Source: Brachynemurus nebulosus (Eukaryota; Arthropoda; Insecta; Neuroptera; Myrmeleontidae). From it: DNA of 64,000 nucleotides. How positions within the stretch are numbered: the first letter of the stretch is position 1; every line of letters begins with the position of its first letter. The notes under the pieces are model-generated. The model saw only the letters and a program-made list of their open reading frames with translations, was not told the origin of the DNA and did not search any database. Positions 1-12,297 of this stretch are shown here, piece by piece. The stretch spans positions 7,248,209-7,312,208 of the forward strand of contig JAPWDM010000015.1 in NCBI GenBank assembly GCA_035578155.1, given 5' to 3'. The translations under genes were made by a program, and so were the position numbers.

Positions 1-429
1 GGTGAGAATACATCTAATTTACGTTCAATACAAATTAGCATCATCTACAAACTTTCTCCAAACAGGATACTAGAAAAATCTAATATGATTGGTTAAAATT
101 ACTTAGCGTTCTTTTAACTGAATATTGTTGGTTAATATCTTGGCATCACATTAAAACATACATGCGCTCTATGTCGCTTGAGTAACAGTTTCCTAAATTT
201 TTTTGTATAAAGGATTCAAATAAGTTTATGTTTCTTAGAAAGGAATATAATATTGGTAAAATTATTAATATGTCGGTAACCATTTAAACTTTATGTCCTC
301 ACTTAAGAATATGTATGATCCCATAATAAAGAAATCACATATGTATACTTAGACTAAAGGATATCGCGTTTTCGGTCGAGTAAACTAACTTCTATATCAA
401 ATAATTGTACATATATGACAAATGGCATC

Positions 430-432
<3 letters not shown>

Positions 433-499
<67 letters not shown>
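433..499. repeat. (AT)n microsatellite
   Basis: Uninterrupted AT dinucleotide run of about 67 bp. The flanking sequence from 1 to 1300 is AT-rich, and I see no supported gene, RNA or TIR in it. Confidence 0.95.
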
Positions 500-502
<3 letters not shown>

Positions 503-1305
503 GTCCAACCAAATTACACATAGAGAAGCAAAAATTGTTACCTAGACTTTTATAACTGGAAATGGTAGAGGCTTATAATAAACGTAAAAAAAAAATAAAT
601 GCGTGAGCAGGGGCGGTGGAGGGTTGATTGCGGGGGGAGCAAAAGGGTGAAAAATTATATTATTGCAATTTCCGGCGAAAGTAGAAGTCAAAGGAAAAAT
701 TATCCTAAAAAATCTATAACTTTTGTAAGGGTCACTTTTTAACATAACCTCAGAATTTCGGAGAAAACTGCGGATATACTTGTTTTTTTCTTTGCTTCGT
801 TTTATATTTCCCATTTCCACAAAATTAACTTAATTTTGACGAAACTTGGTGAAAGTATACCTCTCTAGGTCTTAAATAACCACAAGATTTTGGGGTAAAA
901 TCATATAAAAGGGGTATTTTCATCCCTGGATTCTACCGGTACCATGAAAACCCGACCGGACTGTCTTTCAATACCCCCAAAAATCCACTGTCCCTCTACG
1001 TGTTTACCTCTATTATATTTTCTTTTTCCAAATTTCGACTCGTCAATTTCAACAATTTTACCTTCGTCGCCAATGGGTTCAGCATGGTCAAGATACCATT
1101 CCAGTATCGCCTACAAGGAAAAGTAAATAAAAAATTAGTACAAAATGAATTAATGAATGAAATACAAAAGGGGGAAAAATGAAAAATTTCGTACTTCTCG
1201 AATAAAATTCACCCAATCACAAACTGTGTGGACGCTTAAATTCAACTCCTTGGGGATGCGCCGCGTTTTGGGGAAGTCAAATACAAAATGAGATATTTTA
1301 ACATT

Positions 1306-1458
1306 TTATTTTACAATGTCTAAGGGATTTTTATTAATTGTTAAATATGTGTTGTTATCACTCAAATGTGTATATGCCTTATTTAGGTAATCTTTCTTAT
1401 CCATAATAACGGTAAAATTGCCTTTATCAGATTTTAAATTGTTGTTATCTCCAAATCT
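1306..1458 (-). pseudogene. Penelope-like element RT fragment
   Basis: On the minus strand a short open stretch reads SDKGNFTVIMDKKDY followed by LSDNNTYLTINKNP. This matches the first conserved block of Penelope-like reverse transcriptases, the 'ADKGN-tVIm-k-dY' region upstream of RT1. It ends in TAA at 1306-1308, and no further RT motifs follow. It is a small relic, unrelated in position to the fuller PLE at 31-33 kb. Recognition rests on a single block. Confidence 0.5.
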
Positions 1459-3929
1459 AATTTAAAACTGTAGAGGTTGTGTAATTCACTTTTTCCTTTT
1501 ACATTAATAGTGAATTCTTTGTTTGGTGAATACATTCTAAAATTGAATCTCTTAAATTTTTGACAGATGTCATTTAGATGACATAAAAATTTTATATAAA
1601 TTAACAATTTTTTTATACAAAATAAAAATTTTTTATTTGACATATTGATATTCATTGTTTTTATGTGATATGTTTATCACTAAACATGGATATCAATTAC
1701 AATTTGACTTTAATTTTATTACTATATGACATAGAATGTTTAGTTTGGCCCCTTGTATTTGGAGGTGACAAACTTGTTATGGTTTTTCTAATTCTATTAA
1801 AAGTTTTTTTTTATTAAACTATGTAAAAAATTTTTTAGATAGATTAATTAACTTGCCGATGAAGCTTTATAACTAAAGCGAAATATTCAAGATATTACAC
1901 GATGGTTGAATACATAAAAATTTTTCAATAAAATTGTGGACCATTCAATCTGTTCTTGTTTTCTCCAATGTTTTCCTGCAATTGACTGTTTTTTCAGCGG
2001 TTTTAGAAGACTGAAGTTTTCTTCGTTTTTAAAAGGGTAAAATTGGTCTAAATTCTCGTATTAAATTTGAATATACCGCCCTTAAAATACATCAAGAATT
2101 AATTTATAAATAAAAAACAGCATAGAAATATAAGCTTTACAGAGTGTGTAAATAGATCCGTTTCATTTATGTAAATTTAGGGCGTCGGTGGGTGGCGGCT
2201 GTATTTATTTAATTATATAAAAAAAAACTGCATGTATTTATAATCAAACGTGTATTCAGTTATAAATTGTATAAACGAATGTGGGTTAATAAACGAAAGT
2301 CTGCTTTGCTCATGTAATCTTTCCCATGCCGAAATAAAATATCTTGTAAAAGAGAGAATGTGTAAACATAAAAAGAAACAGAAAATTGTTTACATTACGT
2401 ATCTATGTGTAGAATTTTTTTATTTTCCTAATTAATTTCATTTCATAACTATATAAAAACACTTTTCTTTTGGGTGATAAAAAGAAATAAAATAATATTG
2501 AAGATTGTAAACACGATGTATGTACATATGTATATAATACTCTATGGTAAAGTCGGTATTAAACTAACATTTCCAAGATAAATTTTATTTTTATATTATT
2601 CTAAATATCTACTAAATGTTAGTTTCTGTATTTTACGACATTCATTAACTCTATATGGCTGCCAAATAATTTTTGTTTCTAAAAGACAGGTTTTTAAGCA
2701 TTGATAAAGAGAGAAAATTGTTTACATATTATCTGCGTACTTGTGGAAATAAAGATTTTTGTTTCTTTAATTTCATAAAATATAAACATTGTTATATTTT
2801 GCATAATATCGAGTATCTTATTCTTTCCTATACACGGTATGTATAGTATTAAAGTCGGTATTAAACTAATACTTCGAACAGGTAATAATTTTTTTAAAAA
2901 TTATTTCAGATATCAGTTTCTGAATTTTATGATATTTGTTTTAAGTAAAATATATTCTGCAAAGACTTAAGTAAAGAAAATGATAAAACCATTATCTACC
3001 ATTCTTATAATTCGACATTCCCACTTTGTGTGTATCGCACAATATCTTGCGTACTTTTAATTTTATAAATTATAATATATAACACTGACTTTATAAGAAG
3101 CGTACGTACTACGTACTTGTTATGTGTATAAATATTTGTATTACCTGCTGCAACAGATCAACCCTACTGCAGTGTGTTTTTATAGTTGAATTTTGATTTG
3201 AATAATTTATAGATCTGGTATTGGTACATATGTATGACTGTATGAGTGTATGAGTATTTAGTCAAACCGTCGAAATTTTTTTTGCTAACAATAATAAACA
3301 AATTTTTCCTTGTTCTTATAGTACACTATAAATTCAATTATGTTAAAACATTCAATAAAAATTATTAGAAGCAAATTTTATATATTTCTGTAAATATCTA
3401 TATATAAAATTATCCACAGTATTTCCACAGTATATCTTTTTATTATTATTTCATTTTAAAACAAGTCGGACAGCTAGAGAGATATCAATTTAACTTAAAG
3501 TTAACATTTTTGGGGAAAAATTTTTATTAGAATATAACCTAGTGTGAATTTTTAGTGTACTTGTAATTTATTTTTATTATAGAACTGAGAAACAATATTT
3601 TTCAATTTAAACCATTCCAGTGCGGCTTAAAAATGTCAAAATGATTAATGACTTTAAAAATATAGTCTTGTCTTTTGTTCCAAGATATATTTCTCTCTTT
3701 GTTTCCTTTGGCATGTTAACATGCCAATGGCGCTGAATCGGTTAATCATTGAATTTACTACATTCCTCATTCGTTTCCTTCAATCGTCGAATTTTCTACA
3801 ATATATCTCTATATTTAAGTGAAAATTTGACAAAATTAAAATTTTTTTCACCATATTCATTATGGATTTTTTCACAAAGTAAAATTATATACATTTATAC
3901 ATGTGCCATTATATAACGCACTACTTTCT
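1459..3929. other. AT-rich intergenic sequence, no gene seen
   Basis: No ORF in this stretch shows family resemblance. At 3708-3727 there is a 20-bp perfect palindrome, TTGGCATGTTAACATGCCAA, with TTAA at its centre. Several short sequences recur loosely, for example 'aaagtcggtattaaactaa' near 2550 and 2850. This suggests an old duplication of about 300 bp. Confidence 0.5.
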
Positions 3930-4454
3930 CATATCGGCGGCCATCTCACAAATGGTCGTATCTCAAAAAATTCAGATTTTGAGATACGCCACCGACAATA
4001 TCTACTCAGCATTCCGAAAAAGTTCAAGAATCGTCGTACCTCTATTTTTTGCCGTTTAGAAATTGTGTTGTTGAACAGTTTACACGTATCTCATTTGGGC
4101 TTTTTTCAATGCCTCACAAATCGTTGTAACTCTAGATACGACGTTTCGTGAGATTAAATAAATGATGGTAGAATCACAGCCAATCTAACGAAACGTCGTA
4201 TCTCAGTATTAGCAGGTTACAACTTGAACTCTCTATCACACTGAGTAGTCTCTGCTTATCTATAAACAGTTCAATTTTACCCTGATCTGGCCGCTGTGTA
4301 TACTGATTGGCGTAATATGAGTCAGTTTATTTTTATAAATGGTTTCGTAGTAGTCAAAGGTTTCCGTGTTTGTGTTTATTTTTTGTGTTTACTTTTTCGC
4401 GTATGTTATAGAACTTTGAAAATAAGTGACTTTAATTTTAAAAAATTCTTAGTA

Positions 4455-6675
4455 ATGGCAGGAAATAAACAGAATATTATTGAAAGTGACTCTGATGATG
4501 ATGTCCCGCTTGCAAAAAAAATTCAAGGAGTATAATATTTTGGAAAATGTGCCTTTAAGTGAAAAAAATAAATCTCGATAGTTTGGATATATTAATTAGT
4601 GAAGAAAATAACTTACAAGATAACAACTTATGTCAACCGAGCACCAGTGGACTGCCAAAAAAACCGGCATTTTTACCTACAAACCCGCTATCAAATGAAG
4701 AGGAGTACGATTCTGATAAAGACCCCGAATATTTATAAAAATGCGAGGTAAAATCTTGTAATCAAGAAGGATTTGATCTTTGCAGCAGATGCGAAATCCT
4801 GACTATGTGCCGAACATTTTGTAGAATTCCCCCCAAAAATGTAAAAATCACGGTAAATACCAAAAGAAGAATAAGAAAACTACTGAATTGAAATCTTCTA
4901 ACAAAAGGGACAATAAAGAGCAAACTAATGAAAAAGTTATAAAAGTTATTTTAACGGATTTCATGGACGATACAGGAGAACTTCCTGAATTTTCGGTCGA
5001 GGGAAATAAAAAAGAAGTAGCACGATCCAAAGAAAAACGTGTCAACAAACAGAAAGAAACTAAATACAATAAAACCCACGGAAAAGAATATAAAAGTATA
5101 CGTACTAAGAAAATTATCCCATCAAAAGTGACTGGACCTAAATGTAATATAGATAGCTGTAAGAAAAATCGGAAAGAGTGTTATAAAACATCCGAACACA
5201 GAGAATCAATATTCAGAACATATTATGGGTTAGATAATATTGACAAGCAGAGAGAATTTATTCTGAAATATATAGAGATATCAGAAACTAAACAAAAGAC
5301 GAGCAAAAATAAGGATCGCTCAAGACGTCAAAATACTATAAAATATTTTCTGATGGCCCAAGAAAATCGATATCGTGTTTGAGAAGGATAAAAGAGGTGG
5401 TAGGCAATCTACAGTAATAATTGATCGGGATAAGAAAATACGTAAAATGATAGAGAACCATACTGATAAGTTCCCAAGGGTAGAATCCCATTATTGCCAT
5501 GCCGATACATCAAAAGAATATCTTCACTCAGCTTTAAATCTCCTGAAGCTTTATAATATGTTAAGCTTTATAATAAAGGCCAAGTTATTCTACCTATGTC
5601 CGAGTGTTCAGAACAAAAAATCTAGCATTTCATCACCCTACGAAAGACCAATGCTCGCTTTGTGTTTCCTACAGAAAAGGTAATAACGACCTGAAATTAA
5701 AGGAAAAGTATGACAAACACATTTTACGAAAGAAAACCGTGAAATTAATAAAGGCAAATGTAAAAAATTAGCTGAAAAGGACGACACACATTTAGCAGCA
5801 GTTTTTGATCTACAGCAAGTGATTTACGTTCCCATATCTAAGGAAAATACATTGTTTTACAAACACAGACTATCAAACTACAACTTAACATTTTATAACC
5901 TTGGAAACAAAGACTGCTTTTGCTATATGTGGCACGAAGCCGACAGTAAAAGAGGATCTTCAGAAATTTCCACAGCTGTCTAGTATGCCTTGAAGCGTTA
6001 TGATGAAAAAGATGTCAAAACTGTTACACTTTTTTCAAATGACATTTGGGGGCAAAATAAAAATACTACTATAGCTTCAATGCTTCTATAGGCAGTTAAT
6101 AGAGCAAAAAATATTCATGATAAATCACTCAAATATTTTGAAGTTAATCATGGACAAAGTGAAGGTGATTCCTGTCACAGTACAATATCGGGGGCATTGG
6201 AAAGAACAGGTGTTGTGATGGTTCCTGCTCAGCTTTACACAGTATGTAAATTAATTCGCCTCAAACAATCTTATTTGGTTTTCCCTTTACAGTTTTCTGA
6301 TTTTTTGGACTTTAAAAAGCTGTCTAAAGAGATGAGAATTCTGACGCAAAACAACCAAGCGAAAAAAAAAATTAGCAAAAACAGTCGAAAATGTAGAATC
6401 TTTGGGGGGACAATAGTGAAGACAAAAACAGTAAACCAGAAGCTGTTAACTGGACTCAAGTTATGGAATTCAAAGTATCCAAAAGTTCACCTAACAGTAT
6501 ATTCTACAAAACGGATCACAAGGAAGAATCATTCAAAGAATTTTCCCTCAAGAGGATGAACAAGAAGATAGAAGACTTACTTTTAGCTCTACTGAACAAT
6601 ACGGAAATTAAAATTCCTAAGAACAAGTATTCCGATTTGGTGGATCTTTACACAGGTGATTTTATAATCAGATAA
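4455..6675 (+). pseudogene. Transposase pseudogene of the 3.9-7.4 kb element
   Basis: Coding fragments lie in several frames with many stops. The likely start is ATG 4455 (MAGNKQNIIESDSDDDVP), with an acidic N-terminus. A Cys-rich segment around 4750-4820 (CNQEGFDLCSRCEILTMC) looks zinc-binding. At 5135-5500 come a Cys/Lys-rich block (CNIDSCKKNRKEC), REFILKYI, DKRGGRQS and FPRVESHYC. From 5800 to 6190 lies the catalytic-type region: DLQQV, FYKHRLSNYN, RGSSEIS, a GQNKN block and HGQSEGDSCHS. This order is typical of a large insect DDE transposase family I associate with Sola-type elements. It is heavily decayed and cannot be functional. Confidence 0.6.
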
Positions 6676-6754
6676 GAAGAGCATAAGCAGTTTTATTTGT
6701 CATTGCCTCATGAAGGCTCATAAATGGGCTTGTAATTTCAAATACAATATATGT

Positions 6755-6786
6755 CACGTTTTTTTTTTTTTTTTTTTTTTTTTTTT
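6755..6786. repeat. poly(T) tract
   Basis: Homopolymer T run of about 28 bases downstream of the transposase remnant, inside the element. Confidence 0.9.
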
Positions 6787-7449
6787 GTAAATTGATTTGT
6801 TATCTAATAAATTTTAAAAGATTTGCTGTAAAATACTTTGTGTGTTATTTCTATTAAATCTCCTATCATTTTATTGATTTTTCATTAAGTAAAAAAGCCG
6901 AATAAACCCACGAAACTTTTGTTATAGAAGCTTTGTCGTGTTTTTTAGTTGCTTTCTTGTGAATAACAGAGATAAATAGTTTTTTAAAGCAATCTACTAT
7001 TTACGACACCTAAATTATACAGATTATCAATTTGTAACAAAGCATTGTGTTGCAGGAATTAACCTCAGCCGTATGTCTCTTGCGTCACTCAATAATTGTG
7101 TGATAATTTTTATCTCACGAAAAGTCGTATCTTAATTTTTCAAAAAAAAAAAAAAAAATATGTACATAAAATTTTGTTAATCTAAAATAGGACTCAAATC
7201 TAAACATTTTATAGTTTAATTAATAAAAAAAATTAATAAATAAAACTGTCGAAATTTACTATTATATGTAATAGTTCATTATGAAAAGAGGACAAAACAC
7301 ATAACTTGTTCTCCTGTAAAATCAGGAAAAATGAAATACGACCATTCGTCAGATGGCCGACGATATGTGTGATGTTCTTTGTTCGTTGCATTAATACGCT
7401 GCATATGTACCAACTTATAATTAACATCAAAGCAATATTAGTGATTATA

Positions 7450-8343
7450 TTGGTTGTTTCGAAAGTTTTACCCGTTATTATGAATTTAAGCTATAATATC
7501 TCAGCGCCAAATAAGCACCATGTGAATCAGTGCACTTTTTCCAACGTAACACAAGTCGATTAATACCGTCGGCATAAAAATTGGGTGCTCGGGATTCGAT
7601 GAAGTCGACGAAGATCGTTTTTGCCTAGTCTTGATTGGCGAAGGTTCTACCGGTGAGAAAGTTATCAAAGTGCTTGAAAAGATGGTAGTCGGTTGGCGAG
7701 AGGTCTGGGAAGTATGGTGGGTGAGGCAGAACTTCGAAGCTCAATTCGTTTAATTTTCGGACGGTGATTTGTGCATTGTGATTATAATTTCTGTCGATCG
7801 TTCAAATCATGGGGCACCCACTTTTCGAGTTTTTTTACGTTTCCAATCGTTTTAAACTATCAAAAACCGCATGGGAGCTGACGCCCAGTTCTTCCGTCAT
7901 TCCACGCACCGTTTGTGATGGGTTAGTCTGCACCAGAGTCCTCAAATCCTCGTCCTGGATTACTGTAGGTCAACCACTTCGGGGCTCATCTTCGAGGCTA
8001 AAATCTCCGGCACGAAATTTTGCAAACCAACGTCGAACAGTGCGTTCATTAACACTATCATTTTCAAATACCTGGTTAATTTTTCGGGCTGTTTCGTCAG
8101 TGCTTTGGTTCAATTTGAATTCGTAGAAAAAACTTGGCCGAAAATCGGTTAACGACATCATATAGTAATAAGCTGAAAAGAGGCAAAAATTAAAATTTGG
8201 AAAAAAATTAACAGTATCAATGTATAGAGTACAAAATTCTCTATCGATCAGTATATACCACGACACAGCAGAATAAATATTTATTGAGATATGAAGCTAC
8301 AAAAACACATGACATTAAAATGGACAAAACTTTTGAAACAACC
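7450..8343 (-). mobile_element. mariner element, internally deleted
   Basis: Minus-strand mariner. The ends are inverted repeats: GGTTGTTTCGAAAGTTTT starting at 7452 and, read from the other end, GGTTGTTTCAAAAGTTTT ending at 8343. The TTGGTTG end is close to the usual mariner terminus. TA dinucleotides flank it at 7448-7449 and 8344-8345. Total length is about 0.9 kb against about 1.3 kb for a full mariner, so the middle is missing. Confidence 0.75.
7564..8158 (-). pseudogene. mariner transposase remnant
   Basis: Read on the minus strand from ATG 8158. The N-terminal HTH module (FYEFKLNQSTDETARKIN, then WFAKFRAGDFSLEDEPRSG) is intact and typical of mariner. After about 110 codons an internal deletion joins the linker to the C-terminal catalytic end, where HPPYFPDLSPTDYHLFKH is visible around 7700-7760. 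That block contains the last catalytic aspartate region of a D,D34D transposase. The earlier catalytic aspartates are missing. Confidence 0.75.
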
Positions 8344-8345
8344 TA

Positions 8346-9269
8346 CAGGGTCCGCCATCTAACGTTTTTTTTCAACTAGTGCTTATTTCGTGAATGGTAA
8401 CACTTAGCTCATGTTTGATTTGACAGATAATTAGTTTTATCCTTCCGCTGAACGAATATGGTTGTGTATACGCTTGAACAACGCTGGGAAATGTTGCGGC
8501 ATTACTTTGAAAATCATGGTAATGTTGCAGAATGTGTGCGAAAATTGCGTACGGATTTTGGAAGAAGAGAAGCACCGTCAGCTCCATATGTTCGGTATCT
8601 TGTGAAAAAAGTGAAAGAAACTGGCATCCTCATCGATAAACCAAAGCGTGAAAAGCCAAAAACAGTGCGTACACCCGAGAATATTGCTGCTGTGGCAGAA
8701 AGTGTGCGTGAAGCGTCATCAACATCAATTCACCGTCGTTCTCAACAATTGAACATTTCGGAGACATCATTGAGACGAATTTTGCATAAAGACCTTGGTA
8801 TGACGCCATACAAAGTCCAATTGGTTTAGGAGTTGAAGCCAACTGACCATCCAATGCGTTTTCGCTTCGCTAACTGGGCCTGCGATCGACTTACAGAAGA
8901 TGCCGATTTTGCAAAAAAAAAATCATCTTTTCAGATGAAGCTCATTTTCATCTAGGCGGGTATGTAAACAAGCAAAATTGTCGCATTTGGGGCACAGAAA
9001 ACCCGCACGCATACACTGAAAAGCCGACGCACCCAAAACGAGTCACTGTTTGGTGCGGATTTTGGTCCAGAGGCATAATTGGGCCATTTTTCTTCGAAAA
9101 TGAGCAAGGAGTGGCCGTTACAGTCAATGGCGATCGTTATCGGGCCATGCTGAACGAATTTTTGTTCACAAAAATTGAAGAGGAGGATATTGGCAACATT
9201 TGGTTTCAACAGGACGGCGCTACGTGCCACACAGCATTTAAAAAAAAAAAAGTTATTTGGCGGACCCGT
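8346..9269 (+). mobile_element. Tc1/mariner-type element, deleted
   Basis: Inverted ends share GGGTCCGCCA (left, from 8348) and TGGCGGACCC (right, ending 9267). A TA flanks each side (8344-8345 and 9270-9271). The left TA is also the right TA of the neighbouring mariner, so the two elements abut. The 3' part of the transposase is deleted just before the right TIR. Confidence 0.7.
8458..9240 (+). pseudogene. IS630-Tc1-mariner transposase remnant
   Basis: Opens at ATG 8458 with a paired HTH region (VYTLEQRWEMLRHYFE, then SIHRRSQQLNISETSLRRIL). It stays open for 123 codons to a TAG at 8827-8829. Further frames carry the DDE core: IIFSDEAHFHLGGYV-type sequence near 8925-8960, CRIWGTENPH near 8982, VTVWCGFW near 9045 and WFQQDGATCHTA near 9201-9236. 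The third catalytic block and C-terminus are deleted. The family is clear, and the copy is dead through a stop, frameshifts and truncation. Confidence 0.75.
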
Positions 9270-9271
9270 TA

Positions 9272-10529
9272 TAACATGATTTCCGATGTACATGAGTTTA
9301 ATACAAGAAATAATAAAAATTTATATGTTGCTTCCTATAAAACAACAAAATATGATTAAGGACCAGTTTGTAGCGCAATCTATTATTATACTCTTTTACC
9401 AAATGTAATAGAAAATAGAGCAAATTTAAAAAAATAAAAAGAGAATTGAAAAAAAAATTTGATAGCCATATTACATTCTTGAACGAAGTTTAAGTAAAAA
9501 TTTATTACTTTTTATTTATAAAAAAAAAATTATTTATTTACATAATGCAAATGAATTTGTTATGTTGTGTAGATTGAACACACTGTATACGCCTTATCCA
9601 TAAATACAAACAGCTTGTTTTTTTATTTATTTTGTTGCGGTTGGTATTAATTGTTAATATATTTTTCGCGCCAATTTGGGCCTATATATTCCAGTGTAGG
9701 CGGACAATTCTTTCTTTTCAATTTTCACCTTAAATTAATCCAGTTCAATTTGGCGTGCAGGTAAAAAAAATTTTTTTTTAATTGTTGAAATGTTCTTGTC
9801 GGTTCTGTAATTTGGTTTTATCATTGAACAATTTTAATTGCATAACCTTCAAGTGCTGTTGTTATTAATTTTTGAATTGTATATTTGAATTATTAATTTT
9901 ATCGTGCAGGTTTTATTTTTTTTGTCATTGTGAAATGAATGTGGTGAAAACGATCTGCACACTTGCACACATGTTTGGAATTTGATTGGAATTGTACCGG
10001 ACATTCTACAGGAACCTCTACACCTTCAATTGTGTACAAGCAATTTACTCACTGCATTTCATTTGTAATTTTGCCCTGGATTTTTCCTGAACAGCTTGGA
10101 AGTTGTATCAGCTTGTGTTTCATGGATGCTTGCTGCTGAGCACGTTTTGTTATGCACCGAATTTTCTCCAAGAATAATTGAGTTAAGTAATCCTAACCCT
10201 ATTTTCGCCACGTGCTATCCTAATTTAAATGCTATTAGTGCGAGAACTTTGTAGTGCAAATCATTAACTTTTAGTGATTTAAAAACTACTTATCTTTTCT
10301 CGCTTTTTCTAAATTTTCTCAGCACATTTAATCTAACGATTATATTCATCTGTAGTAAACGTAGTTAATATTTTTTTTTTACTTATGTAACGGACTAGAT
10401 GTACCAATTTATTTAATTTAATTAATTTTCTAGCAGGTCATTCATTACGTTCTTGTTTAAATTATTTTTTTTTTTATGTTTAAATTTATCTTTACTTATC
10501 TCTATCGTTGTGTGAAAGGCCTCTGGCTA
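9272..10529. other. Intergenic, no gene seen
   Basis: AT-rich sequence with homopolymer A/T tracts. No ORF with recognisable content and no clear repeat boundary. Confidence 0.5.
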
Positions 10530-11059
10530 CGAGGGTGAATCAAAAAGTTCTTAGAATCGCATATTCATATAATATTTTTGGAGGTAATATGATATTAATT
10601 TTGAAGAGCGTCCTTGCCATAATATTTATGCAAAGTTTCAATCGATTTAATCGTATTATTTTAAAGTTATGAATTATTTTGTGTAAATACGTAGTTATCA
10701 AAAACGCTCCTGCTCATCGGTCAAAAGTTGTGCTTCAGGCAATTCGCAGCGCTGGATTCGAAATATTGGACCACCCCCTATATTCTCTGGACTTACTTAC
10801 TTACTTACTTATTCCCGAAATTAAAGGAACATATCCGGGGGAAGAAAGTTGACGATGATGGTTTTGCGGTTATGGTTGCCGTAGAAGAGTTTTTTGAGAG
10901 TAAAGGAAATGATTTTTTTTTAAAGAAGGAAGACATTCTAAGTATATAGAATTCTAAATATATAGAATTGGAAGGAAATTAGGTAAAAAAATAAAATATT
11001 TTTGATTGAATTTTCATATATTTTTATAGTGATTCCAAGAACTTTTTGATTCGCCTTCG
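10530..11059 (+). mobile_element. Deleted mariner (MITE-like) with mariner C-terminal scrap
   Basis: Inverted termini of about 28 bp: left GAATCAAAAAGTTCTT from 10537, right AAGAACTTTTTGATTC ending 11052. TA flanks lie at 10528-10529 and 11060-11061. Inside, frames read NAPAHRSKVVLQAIRSAGFE, HPLYSLDL, then KLKEHIRGKKVDDDGF and VEEFFESKGNDFF. This is the second catalytic-D region through the C-terminus of a mariner transposase. A (CTTA)n tract at 10795-10814 interrupts the catalytic PDLAP-type block. Confidence 0.8.
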
Positions 11060-11975
11060 TACTATCTATTTATCTAACTTTGAATGATGATTTTCCTTTT
11101 GTGACAGTCATTAAATATTCGTTTAATTATCTTACCTTACCTTCTGTTTAATTTACCTTACGTAATTTTATCTTAAATTTACTGACTGTTGTACAAGGTT
11201 ATTTTAATTTTTATTGCTTCTGTAATTCGCTTTATCTTTTCTTCTTGTAAAATTTCGCTTATGTAACACTTTGTCTGAAAATTTTCTTCAAAAATCGACC
11301 CTGAGATAAAATTTACAAATTGATCAATATAGAGCTAGCTATCTCACCACGAATCTAAATTTTTTATATTCAAATAATTACCAATTTGTAAAACTATATA
11401 AATATTTGTTAAATAAACTTTGTTAACACGATTTTATATCTTTTGATTTTCGATTTCCTAATTTTTTATTTTTCAGATATCTAATTGTAAATTAAAAATT
11501 TTTAAAATACCTAATAGCCAAGTGCCCGTATGATTTTAATTTGTTAGTATTATTTTCTAAAATTCAAATTATATTGTAACCACATTGTAACTCATGACGC
11601 TATTATACTCAAAGGAATCTAAATAAAGTATATTTTATTGTTATTATTAAAATATTTTTTAAGTTTTAAATACTATTTTTCGTGTGGAACATTATCTGTG
11701 TCAAAGAAATTGTTTGTGATTCGAGAACAGATCGAAAAGCTATGCGAGAAGGAACAGACCTTTGTTTTAAAGAGGTCTTTTTTAAGACGTGAAAAGCAAG
11801 CACGATGTGTAAAATGAAGAAGAATTTTCATAAAATTCGAAAGTGATTCGTAGCCAAATTCAAAATAAATTCAGTTAGTAAAAATCAAATGTAATATTGG
11901 TGCATAGAATTTACAAGAAAAGATAATGCTAAAGATAAATGCAATAGTTAGAGTTGACCGAGACACATTTACGTA
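11060..11975. other. Intergenic, no gene seen
   Basis: AT-rich sequence with no supported feature between the deleted mariner and the next MITE. Confidence 0.5.
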
Positions 11976-12297
11976 CCGTAAAACCGTCTAGACCCGGACA
12001 CTTTTTTACATTTTTTGACAATACATATGACAATTATGACGAAAATTACATGTCTAAGTTAGACACACATTTTATTTCTTTGAAAAACTTAGGAATAGTA
12101 ATCCTGTAAAATGAGATAGTAAACGTTGAAATCCGTAGTTTTTATTGGTACAGCTGTTTAGAGGATGTTTTTCTCTCTCTAATGACGTCAATAACAAATG
12201 TTTATTGTAGCAGGTTAATGTAGAAACTACTTACTCTGAAGATTGGTGCAAAGTGTCCGGGTCTAGACCCCCTGTCCGGGTCTAGACGATTTTACGG
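11976..12297. mobile_element. 322-bp MITE with TA flanks
   Basis: Non-coding element bounded by inverted repeats CGTCTAGACCCGGACA (left) and TGTCCGGGTCTAGACG (right). The right end carries an extra tandem copy of the GTCCGGGTCTAGAC core. TA dinucleotides flank it at 11974-11975 and 12298-12299. No coding sequence is seen. The TA target points to a Tc1/mariner-type mobiliser. Confidence 0.8.

Larger units (their letters stand above)
3930..7367 (+). mobile_element. Decayed DDE transposon (Sola-like) with terminal inverted repeats
   Basis: The termini are inverted repeats of about 37 bp at 3930-3966 and 7332-7367, sharing the cores GGCCATCT and AATGGTCGTAT. Subterminal copies of a CGTCGTATCTC-like motif recur near 4030, 4140, 4190 and 7120. 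The interior carries a broken transposase reading in + orientation. I found no convincing target-site duplication. Assignment to the Sola-like group is from memory of its conserved transposase blocks, not from a search. Confidence 0.6.

Noticed and set aside
433..499. CRISPR or satellite array
   Set aside because: Pure AT dinucleotide runs with no repeat-spacer structure. No CRISPR was seen anywhere, and the DNA is eukaryotic.
944..1182. Overlapping 60-aa frames as a gene
   Set aside because: Short, overlapping each other in two frames, no motif, no promoter or splice context.
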